A DNA stretch of 64,000 nucleotides from Bradyrhizobium quebecense (GCF_013373795.3 NZ_CP088022.1:1612001-1676000), one strand, 5' to 3'; shown: positions 51,979 to 61,441, counted from the stretch's first letter. The notes: generated from the sequence alone by a model not told the origin. Made by a program: numbers and translations.

Positions 51979-52542
51979 CTACCCCTCATCGGCGGCTGCG
52001 ACGAGCCGGCGCTCGTCTGCAAAATCAGGCCAGCTGCAGTCCTTTTCCGAGATGACGACGGGCTCGGCAGGCCATTCGATGCGAAACGCCGGATCATTCC
52101 AGCGCACACCCCGCTCGGCGGTCGGCGTGTAGAACTCGGATACGAGATACGTGACCTCCGTCTCGTCCGCGAGAGTCAAAAAGGCGTTCGCGCATCCTTT
52201 CGGGACGAGGAGCATGCGGTAGTTATCGGCACTAAGCTCGACCGCGATGTGACGCATGAACGTTGGCGAGTCAGGCCTCAGATCGAGCATCACGTCGTGC
52301 ACGGCGCCGCGAACGCAGCGCAGAAGCTTGGCCTCCTGATAGGGAGCGACCTGGTAGTGGAAGCCGCGTAACGTGTGCTTTTGGCGGTTGAAGGAGATAT
52401 TCATCTGGGCGATCTGGCTGGGCAGGCCGTGATCGTCGAACTCCTGACTGCACCAGCCGCGGGCAAAAAAGCCGCGGTCGTCGGCTCGCTTTTCAAGCTC
52501 TACCGTACAGGCGCCCGCAATTTCGGTGGTCTTGAAAATCAT
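51979..52542 (-). CDS. NDP-4-keto-sugar 3,5-epimerase (RfbC-like)
   Basis: A 187-residue cupin-type epimerase similar to dTDP-4-dehydrorhamnose 3,5-epimerase. Family signatures include ELEKRADDRGFFARGW, QMNISFNRQKHTLRGFHYQ with the catalytic His, KLLRCVRGAVHDVMLDLR with the partner Asp, and LLVPKGCANAFLTLADETEV. The start at 52542 has GGAGG upstream. No rfbA, rfbB or rfbD is in the window; its place inside a GDP-heptose operon suggests that it works on a 4-keto heptose, as the Campylobacter MlghB-type epimerases do. That substrate is inference. Confidence 0.85.
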   Translation of the reverse strand: MIFKTTEIAGACTVELEKRADDRGFFARGWCSQEFDDHGLPSQIAQMNISFNRQKHTLRGFHYQVAPYQEAKLLRCVRGAVHDVMLDLRPDSPTFMRHIAVELSADNYRMLLVPKGCANAFLTLADETEVTYLVSEFYTPTAERGVRWNDPAFRIEWPAEPVVISEKDCSWPDFADERRLVAAADEG

Positions 52543-52562
52543 CGAATCCTCCAAGACCAGCG

Positions 52563-53645
52563 TCACCCGGCCGGGTAAAGCACCCGCGAGCCATGGACCT
52601 CGTACCCTAGCGACACCAGGGGAAGATCCGAGAGCGCCTGACGCACCCGCTCGCGCTTCTCCGGCTTCACGATGAACATGAGGAAGCCGCCACCGCCAGC
52701 ACCGCAGAGTTTGCCACCTTCGGCGCCTGCCTCGAGGGCCCGCGTGTAATAGCGATCGATCTCGGAGGTAGTGATCTTGGAAGCAAGACCTCTTTTCAGT
52801 GTCCAGCCGCGGTGAAGAGCCTCGCCCACCTGCTCGAGCCCGATCTGTTGACCGGAGCAGAGCGAGCGAAACTCAAAGGCGTCGTTGCGCATGTGTCGCA
52901 GAACGTCCAGGTTTCTCGACGTGTTGCTCCTCTGCTCGGTGAGTACCGAGGCGGCAGGGCGCTGATGACCGGTCCAGAACATCATGATGTTGCTGAACAG
53001 GTAGGCAACAGAGCCGCTTCGGGCGGGCTGCGGTTCGACCGTCACGCGGCCGCCGCGCCCGAAGCGGAGCAGATTCAGGCCGCCGAACGCTGCGGCGTAT
53101 TGGTCCTGCTTGCCGATCGGCTCTTTGAGAACTTCCATCTCAATATAGCAGGCCTCCTCAGCCAGTTGGCCGGCGGTGACGCGCTCGCCACGGAAGGCAT
53201 GGAGCGCGTGGAGCAATCCCACTGCAAAGGCGCTCGATCCGCCCATGCCGGTGGAGGCCGGCATGTCGGCGACGGTGCTGATGAAAATCGGAGGCTCGAT
53301 GTCGAGAAACTTGAGGCACTCACGAGCAATGTTGTTGTCGATCTCCTCGATCGTATTGACCTGCTCGGTGCGTGAGTAGTTGAGCCGGATCGGCTCGTTG
53401 AAGAGGTGGCTGTGACGCTTCACGGTGACGTAGACGTATTTATCAACGGCCGCGCTCAGCACGGCGCCTTCCTCGACCTCGTAGAATTCCGGTAAATCCG
53501 TGCCGCCTCCTGCAAAGCTGACGCGGAGCGGGGTCCGTGTCATGACGATATCGGTCGGACGCCAGCTGGCGTGAGAGGGTCGGAGCCGCTCCGTGTCAGG
53601 GACGACGGATGCATGCTCGAGTTCCCGCGTCGATAGAGTTTCCAC
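52563..53645 (-). CDS. hddA: D-glycero-D-manno-heptose 7-phosphate 1-kinase (GHMP family)
   Basis: A 360-residue GHMP-superfamily sugar kinase. Motif 1 is RTPLRVSFAGGGTDLPEFY, motif 2 is PASTGMGGSSAFAVGLLHA (about residue 132, the ATP loop), and motif 3 is GGKLCGAGGGGFLMFIV. This arrangement is typical of HddA and HddA-like kinases, which phosphorylate C1 of heptose 7-phosphate in the GDP-alpha-heptose pathway. A GTG start at 53645 with GGGAGG nine bases before it is used; about 35 extra N-terminal residues precede the fold. Neighbouring gmhA and the fused hddC-gmhB gene support the assignment. Confidence 0.87.
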   Translation of the reverse strand: METLSTRELEHASVVPDTERLRPSHASWRPTDIVMTRTPLRVSFAGGGTDLPEFYEVEEGAVLSAAVDKYVYVTVKRHSHLFNEPIRLNYSRTEQVNTIEEIDNNIARECLKFLDIEPPIFISTVADMPASTGMGGSSAFAVGLLHALHAFRGERVTAGQLAEEACYIEMEVLKEPIGKQDQYAAAFGGLNLLRFGRGGRVTVEPQPARSGSVAYLFSNIMMFWTGHQRPAASVLTEQRSNTSRNLDVLRHMRNDAFEFRSLCSGQQIGLEQVGEALHRGWTLKRGLASKITTSEIDRYYTRALEAGAEGGKLCGAGGGGFLMFIVKPEKRERVRQALSDLPLVSLGYEVHGSRVLYPAG

Positions 53646-53673
53646 TGCGCTCGGCCTCCCAGCCTGTCGAGCC

Positions 53674-54741
53674 TCAGGCCCGATTTCGACTCACGTTGGC
53701 TGTGATCTCGGTCCACCTCAGCGAATCGTCGATCGATCCGCTGTCGAGCAGATGCCGCAACCAGCTCAGACGCGTAAAACGCTTGTCTCTGAATGCGTCA
53801 TGCTTCAGGCCGATACGTTGGAACGCGGTATAGAGCTCCCTCGCTCCGTCTGTGGCCGTCCATCGGAAGCTGAATTCCGGAAAGGTTCGCTTGAACTTGG
53901 CAAAATCCGCCTTGTAGGTGCGCTGATCGGCTCCGGGCTGCGGTACGCTCGCGAGTTCGCAACCGGGAACGCTTTGCGCCGCAATCTGCCCGAGCTCGCG
54001 GATCTGGTGGTTGAGTTTGTCGGCACCGACGTTGAAGGCCTGGTTGTGGACAGTCTCCAGCGGCGCCTCGAGCACCGCCTGAAACGCGCGCGCAACGTCC
54101 TGGACATGGACGACCGGCCGCCACGGAGTGCCGTCGCTCTGGATCACAATGCGGCCAGTCGTGAAGGCGTTGCCCATGAAATCGTTGAGGACCGTGTCGA
54201 ACCGCATCCGCGGCGATAGGCCGTAGACGGTCCCGTTGCGGCAAAACGTCGGAGAGAAACGATCGTCGGCGAGGGCGCGCAGCGCCGTCTCCGCTTCGAC
54301 CTTGGAGCGAGCGTATTCGGTGCGCGGCGCGAGCGGCGCATTCTCGTCTACGACTGTCGCTTCGGACGTCCCGTACATGATGCAAGAGGATGAAAAAATG
54401 AAGCGCGTGACGCCCGCCTGTTTCGCCAGCTTCGCGAGCCGGATCGTTCCCTGCGAGTTGATCTCCCGCGTCCAGGCTTCGTTCAAATTGCCGATCGGAT
54501 CGTTGCTGAGTGCCGCCAGATGAATCACTGCGTCGAAACCGGCGAGCTCGTTGGCGGTAACTTCGCGTAGGTCCTGATGGATCGTCGGGACCTCGGCGAG
54601 GTCGGGGACGAGTGTGCAGGCAGAGAAATATCCGGTGTCGAGACCGACCACGTCGAAGCCCTGGCGCTGGAGCCAGGGCGCCATGACCGATCCGATATAG
54701 CCATTGTTGCCGGTGATCAGGATCCGCTTGTTGTTAGGCAT
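53674..54741 (-). CDS. NAD-dependent sugar epimerase/dehydratase
   Basis: A 355-residue extended short-chain dehydrogenase. The nucleotide site is ILITGNNGYIGSVMAPWL; the catalytic residues are in SSSCIMYG and EYARSKVEAE (Tyr and Lys). Substrate-side features are RNGTVYGLSPRMRFDTVL and WRPVVHVQDVARAFQAVL. The enzyme should act on a nucleotide-activated sugar. Its gene overlaps the fused hddC-gmhB gene by eight bases and precedes hddA, so a GDP-heptose is the likely substrate. Whether it is a 4,6-dehydratase, a C4 epimerase or a reductase cannot be told from motifs alone. Confidence 0.87.
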   Translation of the reverse strand: MPNNKRILITGNNGYIGSVMAPWLQRQGFDVVGLDTGYFSACTLVPDLAEVPTIHQDLREVTANELAGFDAVIHLAALSNDPIGNLNEAWTREINSQGTIRLAKLAKQAGVTRFIFSSSCIMYGTSEATVVDENAPLAPRTEYARSKVEAETALRALADDRFSPTFCRNGTVYGLSPRMRFDTVLNDFMGNAFTTGRIVIQSDGTPWRPVVHVQDVARAFQAVLEAPLETVHNQAFNVGADKLNHQIRELGQIAAQSVPGCELASVPQPGADQRTYKADFAKFKRTFPEFSFRWTATDGARELYTAFQRIGLKHDAFRDKRFTRLSWLRHLLDSGSIDDSLRWTEITANVSRNRA

Positions 54742-55987
54742 ATTCCGGGGTTCCGTTCAGCATTTGCCGGGTGAGGTCGAGGAGCGAATAGTCATCGGTC
54801 ACGCGCTGGAAGGGACAGTCGGCCGCCGCCGCTGCCGCAGCGTCGCGCTCATCGTCGCCAACGAATAGCGTGCGCGTGAGGTCGAGGTGGAAGTCACGTT
54901 GCGCCTGGTAAAGGAGACCGGGTTTCGGCTTGCGGCACTCGCAGCCGTCTTCCCAACCGTGCGGACAGTAATATATCGCGCCGATCGAGCCTCCCGCCTG
55001 CGAGACTTCCCGCTTCATGCGGTCGTGTACGGCGTCGAGGTCGGCCTCGCTCATGACGCCACGGCCAATGCCGGGTTGGTTCGAGGCGATGATTGTGCGG
55101 TAGCCCCGGTCGTGCAGCAGCCGGAGTGCTTCGAGAGAGCCCGGGCACCACGCCCACTCATTCCAGTTCCGTACGTATTGCGCTTGCGGCGGCTTGCGGT
55201 TGAGCACGCCGTCGCGATCGAGGATTACGGTCGGCTTGCGGCGCATGAAGGCTTCCGTCGCCGGCAGGCGATCCAGCGAGCCGACGCTGTAATAGCGGTG
55301 ATCGCTGGCATAGGCCGTGAGCCGCCCTTGTCGAGCGAGTGGTGTATAGATCGCCTCCTCGAGCAGTGTGTCCTGCTCAGGCAGCAGCGCGAGGGCGAGG
55401 TCTGTAAGGATCGCGTAACTGATTTCGACCTGCTGAAGCCCGGGCGTCACGCGCAAACGATCGAATACGCTCACATGACCGTCGTGGTCGAGCAGGGCGC
55501 TGCCCCGGGAGTAACGATCCTTGTTGTTATAGACGGTGATCAAGCCGGGCTTCCCGGCTTCCCGGAACCGCGCCCACAGCCGGTCCATCTGCATCGGCCA
55601 GTAGTTGTCGCAGTACAGCAGCAGGAAGCAGGGATCGATCATGTGCCGAGCAGTCGCCACCCGGCTGCTGGTCAGTTGGTCGGGTTCCGTTACCGAGTAC
55701 TCGATGTGCACGCCCCAGTCGCGACCATCGCCGAAATGGTTCTGCACGACCTCGGGCAAATACCCGAGGAGGATCAGGACTCGTTCAAAACCCTGGTCGC
55801 GCAATTGCTCGATCTGGTACTCAAGGAAAGGGCGCCCGAGAACCGGCACCATCGGCTTGGGCCGATCGTTCGTGATCGGCTGCATACGCGTTCCGCGGCC
55901 GCCGGCGAGGATGACCGCCTGTGTCGGCCGATCATAGATCCGGCCTTCGATACGCGCTTGGCGGGACGTGCCGTCGAGGGCGGCCAT
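54734..55987 (-). CDS. Fused heptose-1-phosphate guanylyltransferase (HddC) and heptose bisphosphatase (GmhB)
   Basis: A 417-residue two-domain enzyme. The N-terminal domain (about 20-245) is a nucleotidyltransferase with QAVILAGGRGTRMQPITN, RPKPMVPVLGRPFLEY and FLLLYCDNYWP (metal Asp). The C-terminal domain (about 250-410) is a HAD-IIIA phosphatase: VILDRDGVLNRKPP, TIIASNQPGIGRGVMS, zinc ligands in YYCPHGWEDGCECRKPKPG, and FVGDDERDAAAA. Together they would convert heptose 1,7-bisphosphate to heptose 1-phosphate and then to the NDP sugar. GDP is assumed from HddC. Its ATG overlaps the gmhA stop as TGATG. These activities are usually on separate proteins. Confidence 0.87.
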   Translation of the reverse strand: MAALDGTSRQARIEGRIYDRPTQAVILAGGRGTRMQPITNDRPKPMVPVLGRPFLEYQIEQLRDQGFERVLILLGYLPEVVQNHFGDGRDWGVHIEYSVTEPDQLTSSRVATARHMIDPCFLLLYCDNYWPMQMDRLWARFREAGKPGLITVYNNKDRYSRGSALLDHDGHVSVFDRLRVTPGLQQVEISYAILTDLALALLPEQDTLLEEAIYTPLARQGRLTAYASDHRYYSVGSLDRLPATEAFMRRKPTVILDRDGVLNRKPPQAQYVRNWNEWAWCPGSLEALRLLHDRGYRTIIASNQPGIGRGVMSEADLDAVHDRMKREVSQAGGSIGAIYYCPHGWEDGCECRKPKPGLLYQAQRDFHLDLTRTLFVGDDERDAAAAAAADCPFQRVTDDYSLLDLTRQMLNGTPEYA

Positions 55988-56622
55988 CAGTTAAGACCTG
56001 CTCTGTCGGCAACGAGACACCTTGTGACCGCGTGGCAGATCGCCGAATGGACGTCCTCGACGAGCTCGTACTTGCCTTTCTCGGTCTCGACGCACACCGG
56101 CTCATCGACGAGACCCCTCAGCACGCCGCCGTCAAACCCGAGTAGCGCTGCGGTGGTGAGCTTCTGCCTCCGCGCCAGTTCGACCGCGCGAACCAGGTTC
56201 GGGGAGTTGCCGCTCGCGGAAATGCAGGTCAACACATCTCCCGGGGTCGCGAAATTCTCGAGCTGGCCAGAGAATGCCCTCTCGTAACCTTCGTCGTTCG
56301 ACAGAGCGGAGAACCAGGACATGTTGTCAGATAGGCACATGACTTTTAATGGTCGACAGCCGGAGCGCTTGGTCGCCTTGCCAAGGTCATTGACCCAGTG
56401 AGAAGCGGTTGAAGAACTGCCGCCATTTCCGGCGATGTAAATGAACGCCCCTCGGTCGCGAGCCTCACGGAAAACATCGACAAGCCTCTGGACCGCGTGC
56501 ACTTGAACTTCCGCCAGCACACGCCGCACATTCTCAAAATGCGCTGAGATGACGTCTGATGTCTCCGATGGTGTCGAAATCACCGGTTGCACATGTGGTG
56601 ATTCAGACCAAATCGTGCGCAT
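55987..56622 (-). CDS. gmhA: Sedoheptulose 7-phosphate isomerase (SIS domain)
   Basis: A 211-residue SIS-domain isomerase that makes D-glycero-D-manno-heptose 7-phosphate from sedoheptulose 7-phosphate. Family marks are FIYIAGNGGSSSTASHWVND (phosphate loop), LSDNMSWFSALSNDEGYERA, and LTCISASGNSPNLVRAVELA. The C-terminal helix contains EDVHSAICHAVTRCL with the conserved Glu and His. The start at 56622 has GGAGAG upstream and gives the normal family length; a longer frame to 56736 adds non-homologous residues. It is followed without a gap by the hddC-gmhB fusion. Confidence 0.9.
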   Translation of the reverse strand: MRTIWSESPHVQPVISTPSETSDVISAHFENVRRVLAEVQVHAVQRLVDVFREARDRGAFIYIAGNGGSSSTASHWVNDLGKATKRSGCRPLKVMCLSDNMSWFSALSNDEGYERAFSGQLENFATPGDVLTCISASGNSPNLVRAVELARRQKLTTAALLGFDGGVLRGLVDEPVCVETEKGKYELVEDVHSAICHAVTRCLVADRAGLN

Positions 56623-56802
56623 ACGCCCGGCTCTCCAAGGTGAACAAAGGCTCAAACCTCTGGACGTATTAGACGACAGTTCTTGCCGCGCGACATTCAC
56701 TCTTTGGGGGTAGGCCGGATGGCGACCAAATATCATTGGTCGCGAGGAGGATGCTTCCGCGCTTTCTTGGTGACGGAAGGCACGGGCATCTTGAGCTGTG
56801 CG

Positions 56803-57984
56803 TCACGCCGGCAAGGGCGACATCGCTGCGGCTGCGACTTCTCTGAGCCGGGACTTGCGATCGTGGAGCTGCGGGAGCGGCTCCATTCCGATAGCAGACA
56901 AGATGTGCTCCCAGCGGTAGACCCAATCGTGCCGCAGCAAGCTACCCACGGCGTTCGTTCGCCGAATGCGCGCTATTCGCTCCGGCTGCGCGTCCAGTTC
57001 GTCGATCACGGCAGCGATGTCGCCGGTCTCCGGAGAGACCTCAATCACGGCATCCGGCCAGTCGAAGTACTCTTTGAACTCGGCGCATTGCGGCGCGTTT
57101 CCAAGGATGACGGCGCCCCCGGCGGCGCCCTCGAACAGACGTGACGGAAGGACCTGCTCGCCTGCGATCTTGTGCGAGTTTGCACTCACGACTGCCGCGG
57201 GATTGAAGCCCATGAAGTAACGGGTGCGCTTGATAGTATTGGCAAGAAGCAGTCGATGTTCCCGCCAATCCTTGACCTGAGAGTTGCCGCTCGAGAGCGA
57301 GTCATACAGATAGAAGAGGTTGCGGCGTTCAGCGAGCGCCACCAACTGCCGATGTGGTCCCACCGCGCGATTGCCCATCGAATATACATCGACGACCCGC
57401 TCGGGGGGCGACGGATACGGTGTGGCAATCAGGCAATCGACGCCGGTCGCCAGAAAGGAACAGGGAGCGGCCGTGTATTGGGAAAGGCGTGCAACGCTTG
57501 CGCTGTGAAGCAGAAACACGTGGTCGAACTGGTCCAATAGTCTCAGGTATTGGCGATCCTCTTCGAGTGTGCTGGACCAGAGCTCGATCAGATATGCGAC
57601 GGCGATCTTGCAGCGACCGCGCCAATTTCGGATGCGCGAGAGCTCAACGAAGCTTTGCGGGCTCCAGGCCACAAAGAAGAAGACGTCGTAGTTCTGGTCG
57701 AGTTCGACCCGCTCGATCGTCGGCGCGTTCTTTAGTCCGAGCCCCTTGCGGACACCGTTGACCAGCCTGTTGAAGTCGCGCTGCACACTCTGGTTGTCGT
57801 GAGGTGGCAGGATGCCACCGAGATGTTTCGTCAGGTAGTTGTCGATGCCAGGTGCGACGAGGTCTGCATGATCGCACTCGGTGACGATACGGCAGAACTC
57901 GTAGGACGATGCGAAATGGGCTCGATCTTTCGCGTTAAAGTCGGAAGCAACGAGGATTCGTCTCTTCAAAAACCGGTCCTCCAT
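56803..57984 (-). CDS. CgeB-like family glycosyltransferase
   Basis: A 393-residue protein with features of GT-B fold, CgeB-like glycosyltransferases. An N-terminal domain (KRRILVASDFNAKDRAHFAS, YDVFFFVAWSPQSFVELS) is followed by a C-terminal nucleotide-sugar domain with VDVYSMGNRAVGPHRQLVAL, FNPAAVVSANSHKIAGEQ, LPSRLFEGAAGGAVILGN and a downstream DWPDAVIEV region. No signal or membrane segment is seen. It lies in the heptose/polysaccharide operon, 35 bases after the GMC oxidoreductase gene and 180 bases before gmhA, so it may transfer the heptose. Confidence 0.82.
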   Translation of the reverse strand: MEDRFLKRRILVASDFNAKDRAHFASSYEFCRIVTECDHADLVAPGIDNYLTKHLGGILPPHDNQSVQRDFNRLVNGVRKGLGLKNAPTIERVELDQNYDVFFFVAWSPQSFVELSRIRNWRGRCKIAVAYLIELWSSTLEEDRQYLRLLDQFDHVFLLHSASVARLSQYTAAPCSFLATGVDCLIATPYPSPPERVVDVYSMGNRAVGPHRQLVALAERRNLFYLYDSLSSGNSQVKDWREHRLLLANTIKRTRYFMGFNPAAVVSANSHKIAGEQVLPSRLFEGAAGGAVILGNAPQCAEFKEYFDWPDAVIEVSPETGDIAAVIDELDAQPERIARIRRTNAVGSLLRHDWVYRWEHILSAIGMEPLPQLHDRKSRLREVAAAAMSPLPA

Positions 57985-58019
57985 TTACCTTTTAGCCAGC
58001 CTGGCCTCTGGATCGCGAT

Positions 58020-59684
58020 CTAGGCCATCAAGGCGCGCTGAGGACGCTCGACACGGTCGGAGGGATCGGAATGCGTTGCGGGCAAAGGATGCCGTCCCAG
58101 TATCATGTCTGCGGCCTTTTCTGCGATCATGAAGACGGCCGCGGACGTGTTGGCGGACGGCACAGTGGGCATTATCGAAGCATCCGCTATCCGCAGATTC
58201 TCCAAACCGTGGACACGCAACTGATCATCGACGACAGACGCCGGGTTGTCCTGCGGGCCCATTTGGCACGTCCCGCACGGATGATATGACGTCAGTCCAG
58301 CCTCCCGCGCAAACCCCAGGCATTCGGCGTCGTCCGTGACCGAGGGACCGGGCAATTCCTCTCCGCAGCAGTAGGGCTGAAGCTCGGGGGCGGCGAGCAG
58401 CCGTCGCATCATCCTGATGCCGTCGACAGCGACACGCTGGTCCCTTTCGTCCACGAGAAAGTTGGGCTGGATGATTGGGGCACGGAAGGGATCCGGCGAG
58501 CTCGCGCGGACGAACCCGGTGCTGTGCGGCCGTAGCTGATAGAAACCGGGCTTGAGGACGGGAAAGCGCTCCCGGAGATTGGAATAATTCCCGATGGCAA
58601 CGTCTATTTGAACGTCCGGCGTGGAGGAGAGATCCCGCGAATTAGCGAAACCGTAGACGAGAGACGGACTAAGGGCGAGAATGCTCGGACGGCCGAAGAC
58701 CCATTTGGTGCCTTCCCGAAGCAGATTCAGGCCGCGCCCGCTGACCGTCTTGCCCTTCACCCGGACGATGAAATGGATCATGTAGTGGTCTTGCAGGTTC
58801 TGGCCGACGCCAGGCAGCTCATGCAGCACCGGAACCCCAAGGTCTGCGAGCAATGCCGGTGAGCCGACGCCTGAAACCTGCAGCAGCTTCGGCGTGTTGG
58901 CAGCTCCGGCGGTGATGATCACCTCGCGGCGTGCTTTCACTTCACGAGCTGGATGGCCAGGTCCTTGGGCGTACCGAACGCCAACCGCTCGCTTTCCCTC
59001 GAACAGCACCGCGGTGGCTTGGGCGCCGGTCCGAATCTCCAGGTTCCTCTTCCGGGCAAGCGGTCGCAGAAATGCCCGCGCTGCACTGACGCGCCAGCCG
59101 TTCTCAATGTAGCGCTGATAGTATCCGAAACCCGCCTGCCTTGCGCCGTTGTAATCGGAATTGTGCGGGAGTCCGAGGTTATGCGCAGCCTCAATGAAAG
59201 AATCGCAAAGCGGGTGTTTCCAATCGCAGTCTGTGATGGGCAGCGCTCCCTCGACACCCCGGTACGTGGTGTCGCATGTCCCGATTCTTCGTTCGGTTTT
59301 TTTGAAGTACGGCAGCACGTCAGCGTAGCCCCAGCCCCGGTTGCCGCGCCGGGCCCAACCATCGAAATCGTCGTAATGGCCCCGGTTGTAGTTCATTCCG
59401 TTGATGGCGGTCGAACCACCGAGCGTCTTGCCCTGCGGGATCGGTATGGCACGGTTTGCCGTCGCCGGGTTCGGCTCCGTTTCGTACTGCCACGCATATT
59501 TCGGAATTGATGCGGCCTTATAGACCCCGGCGGGGACACGCAGGAAGACACTGTAGTCCGGCGGGCCCGCCTCGAGCAGGCAAACAGTGCAGGCTTCGGT
59601 GGTCGCGAGCCGATTGGCCACAACGCACCCCGCGGCCCCGGCACCGACGATTACATAGTCGAAAACCTCTGTCTCCGCCGACAT
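58020..59684 (-). CDS. GMC-family FAD-dependent oxidoreductase
   Basis: A 554-residue flavoprotein of the choline dehydrogenase/glucose-methanol-choline family. The FAD site is YVIVGAGAAGCVVANRLATT, with a second signature GKTLGGSTAINGMNYNRGH and the internal VIITAGAANTPKLLQVSGVG. The active-site His is in SYHPCGTCQMG, with the partner Asn in VPSANTSAAVFMIAEKAAD. It lacks a signal peptide. It is the first gene of the minus-strand polysaccharide operon; an alcohol group of a sugar or side chain may be oxidised, but its substrate cannot be predicted. Confidence 0.9.
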   Translation of the reverse strand: MSAETEVFDYVIVGAGAAGCVVANRLATTEACTVCLLEAGPPDYSVFLRVPAGVYKAASIPKYAWQYETEPNPATANRAIPIPQGKTLGGSTAINGMNYNRGHYDDFDGWARRGNRGWGYADVLPYFKKTERRIGTCDTTYRGVEGALPITDCDWKHPLCDSFIEAAHNLGLPHNSDYNGARQAGFGYYQRYIENGWRVSAARAFLRPLARKRNLEIRTGAQATAVLFEGKRAVGVRYAQGPGHPAREVKARREVIITAGAANTPKLLQVSGVGSPALLADLGVPVLHELPGVGQNLQDHYMIHFIVRVKGKTVSGRGLNLLREGTKWVFGRPSILALSPSLVYGFANSRDLSSTPDVQIDVAIGNYSNLRERFPVLKPGFYQLRPHSTGFVRASSPDPFRAPIIQPNFLVDERDQRVAVDGIRMMRRLLAAPELQPYCCGEELPGPSVTDDAECLGFAREAGLTSYHPCGTCQMGPQDNPASVVDDQLRVHGLENLRIADASIMPTVPSANTSAAVFMIAEKAADMILGRHPLPATHSDPSDRVERPQRALMA

Positions 59685-59928
59685 TGCTTCTACCCCACGG
59701 GTGCCACTGCACGGTGGATGTTAGCGGACAGGTCTTCGCGTCACTCGGTTCATCGGTGTTACCCCTTCGGAGAGCTTTTTGAGATTGTCATTCGCAGGCA
59801 TGCTTCAGAGCTGCCGCGGCTCACCATGACAGACAGGGGGCTCCAGGGGATTTGGCGTTGCACGTCTGCGGCTTCGCCTGTCTGGAGGGCGCCAGGACTT
59901 ATGGGGCGTCCCTCAGTGAGGACTTCTG

Positions 59929-61254
59929 ATGAGCCTGCGTAAGCAAGCGGTCAGTTTAGCCATTATGCATGCGGCCGACGTGCTGCAGCCCCTTCTCATT
60001 TTGCCATATGCCGGCAGGGTTCTGGGGCCGCTTCATTTTGGACTTTACGCGTACGCCCTGAGCGTCGGATGGCTCGCAGCCACGATCGTGGAGTATGGTT
60101 TTCATTGGACTGCGCAACGCGCCGCTGCGTCCGCCCGGGATGAGCCAGCTGCTATCGCTTCTCTTCTCGCGGAAGTCACTGCCACGAAAGCTGTACTGTG
60201 CTGCGTGGTGTTGCTCGTCGGCGTCGCCGCCTCGGACGGCCTCATCGCTGTCAGCAAGCCCATGTTTTTGTGCGCCATGCTGACCTCGGTGGGAGGCATC
60301 CTGTTTCCGACCTGGCTGTTCATCGGTCTGGAACGTGCATGGCAAGCGGCCATCGCGGTGGTTGTCGGTCGCAGTCTGGCTTTGGTGTGCTTCCTGATAA
60401 TGGTGACCTCGTCCGCCCAAATCGAACTAGCGGTGGCGATTCAGAGCTCGATAGGGCTTGTCGCTGCCGTTGTCAGCCTGCCGTTCATCGTTCCCGTCGG
60501 TTTCAGCGGTTTCCGGGCCGTGACACCCTCCATGGTGGGATTGCAGCTCCGGAACGGCTGGCGAGGATTCCTCTTTACTCTTGTCGAGAGGATGTTCGTG
60601 GCTCTGCCCGTTCCGCTTGTCGAGCATTTTTCGGGTTACGTTGCCGCCGGCAACTATTCGATCGCTGAGAAATTCGTGAATGCCACACGGCCGTTTTTCA
60701 GAGCCATGTGGGAAACGCTCCTACCCAGAGTCGCATATTGCGCACGCCACGACCCGGAAGCAGGGCTCGCTCTGATTCGGCGTTCCTTGCTGACCCTCGT
60801 CGTTGGTGCGGCATTCAGCCTATTCCTGTTCTTTATAGCCCCATATGTCATCCTCTTGTTATTCGGCGAGAGTTTTTCGGGTGCGATCCCGATCGTTCGG
60901 GTGATGTCTGTCATCCCGGTCCTGATCAACGCGAATACGTGCACGTCAAACCTCTATATGTTCAACTACGGCCACGAGCGCGCTTGGGCCATTCTCAACG
61001 TATCAAGCTTATTGATATTCCTCGCTGTCGCATACCTGCTCTCCCAGCAACTCTCGAACGCGGCAATCGCCGTCGCGGTCGCGCTAATTGCGAGGGAGTT
61101 CTTCGTGCTGGTGGTCTCGGCAGGTTTCTTCCTGGTGTTTGGCACTGCCAGAGCGCAGATTCCCGCAACTCAAGGTGACGGCAAAGCGCACGCAAGCGAC
61201 GTTGCAGCGGGTGCCGTGCTCGCGTCGCGCGCTCAACTTCGCTCCGAACGCTAA
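59929..61254 (+). CDS. Polysaccharide flippase, Wzx/MATE-like
   Basis: A 441-residue membrane protein with about twelve hydrophobic segments, of the oligosaccharide flippase (MOP) superfamily. Features include LQPLLILPYAGRVLGPLHFG near the start, a typical Wzx signature, and AAGNYSIAEKFVNATRPFF in the second half, matching the family's conserved AxxGxYxxAxxxxxxxxxF pattern. The protein should move lipid-linked repeat units across the inner membrane. It is divergent from the GMC gene and converges with the ligase or polymerase gene. The start at 59929 is chosen at the first ATG of the hydrophobic frame. Confidence 0.9.
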   Translation: MSLRKQAVSLAIMHAADVLQPLLILPYAGRVLGPLHFGLYAYALSVGWLAATIVEYGFHWTAQRAAASARDEPAAIASLLAEVTATKAVLCCVVLLVGVAASDGLIAVSKPMFLCAMLTSVGGILFPTWLFIGLERAWQAAIAVVVGRSLALVCFLIMVTSSAQIELAVAIQSSIGLVAAVVSLPFIVPVGFSGFRAVTPSMVGLQLRNGWRGFLFTLVERMFVALPVPLVEHFSGYVAAGNYSIAEKFVNATRPFFRAMWETLLPRVAYCARHDPEAGLALIRRSLLTLVVGAAFSLFLFFIAPYVILLLFGESFSGAIPIVRVMSVIPVLINANTCTSNLYMFNYGHERAWAILNVSSLLIFLAVAYLLSQQLSNAAIAVAVALIAREFFVLVVSAGFFLVFGTARAQIPATQGDGKAHASDVAAGAVLASRAQLRSER

Positions 61255-61371
61255 CTCGACTTGCTTGTTGCGGGTCCTGTACAACCCGCCCGATTTCGTC
61301 GGATGCCCTGGTCCAGCAGCATCATTCCGCGCTGGTCGCCATCAATGCGCCAGGTTCGATCGCCGGGCGTC

Positions 61372-61381
61372 GGGGGGGGGG
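61372..61381 (+). repeat. Homopolymeric G tract
   Basis: Ten consecutive G in the 187-base gap between the convergent flippase and ligase genes. Such tracts can vary in length by slippage, but this one lies outside the genes I annotate and downstream of both. Confidence 0.6.
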
Positions 61382-61441
61382 CAGGGCTCGTCGACAATGC
61401 CGGGCCTGCCGGCACAGCCGTGAACCGCCATAAGAGCCCAG

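Noticed and set aside
61255..61441. Poly-G tract as a phase-variation switch
   Set aside because: It lies downstream of both flanking convergent genes and not in a promoter or a supported coding frame; length change would have no evident effect.
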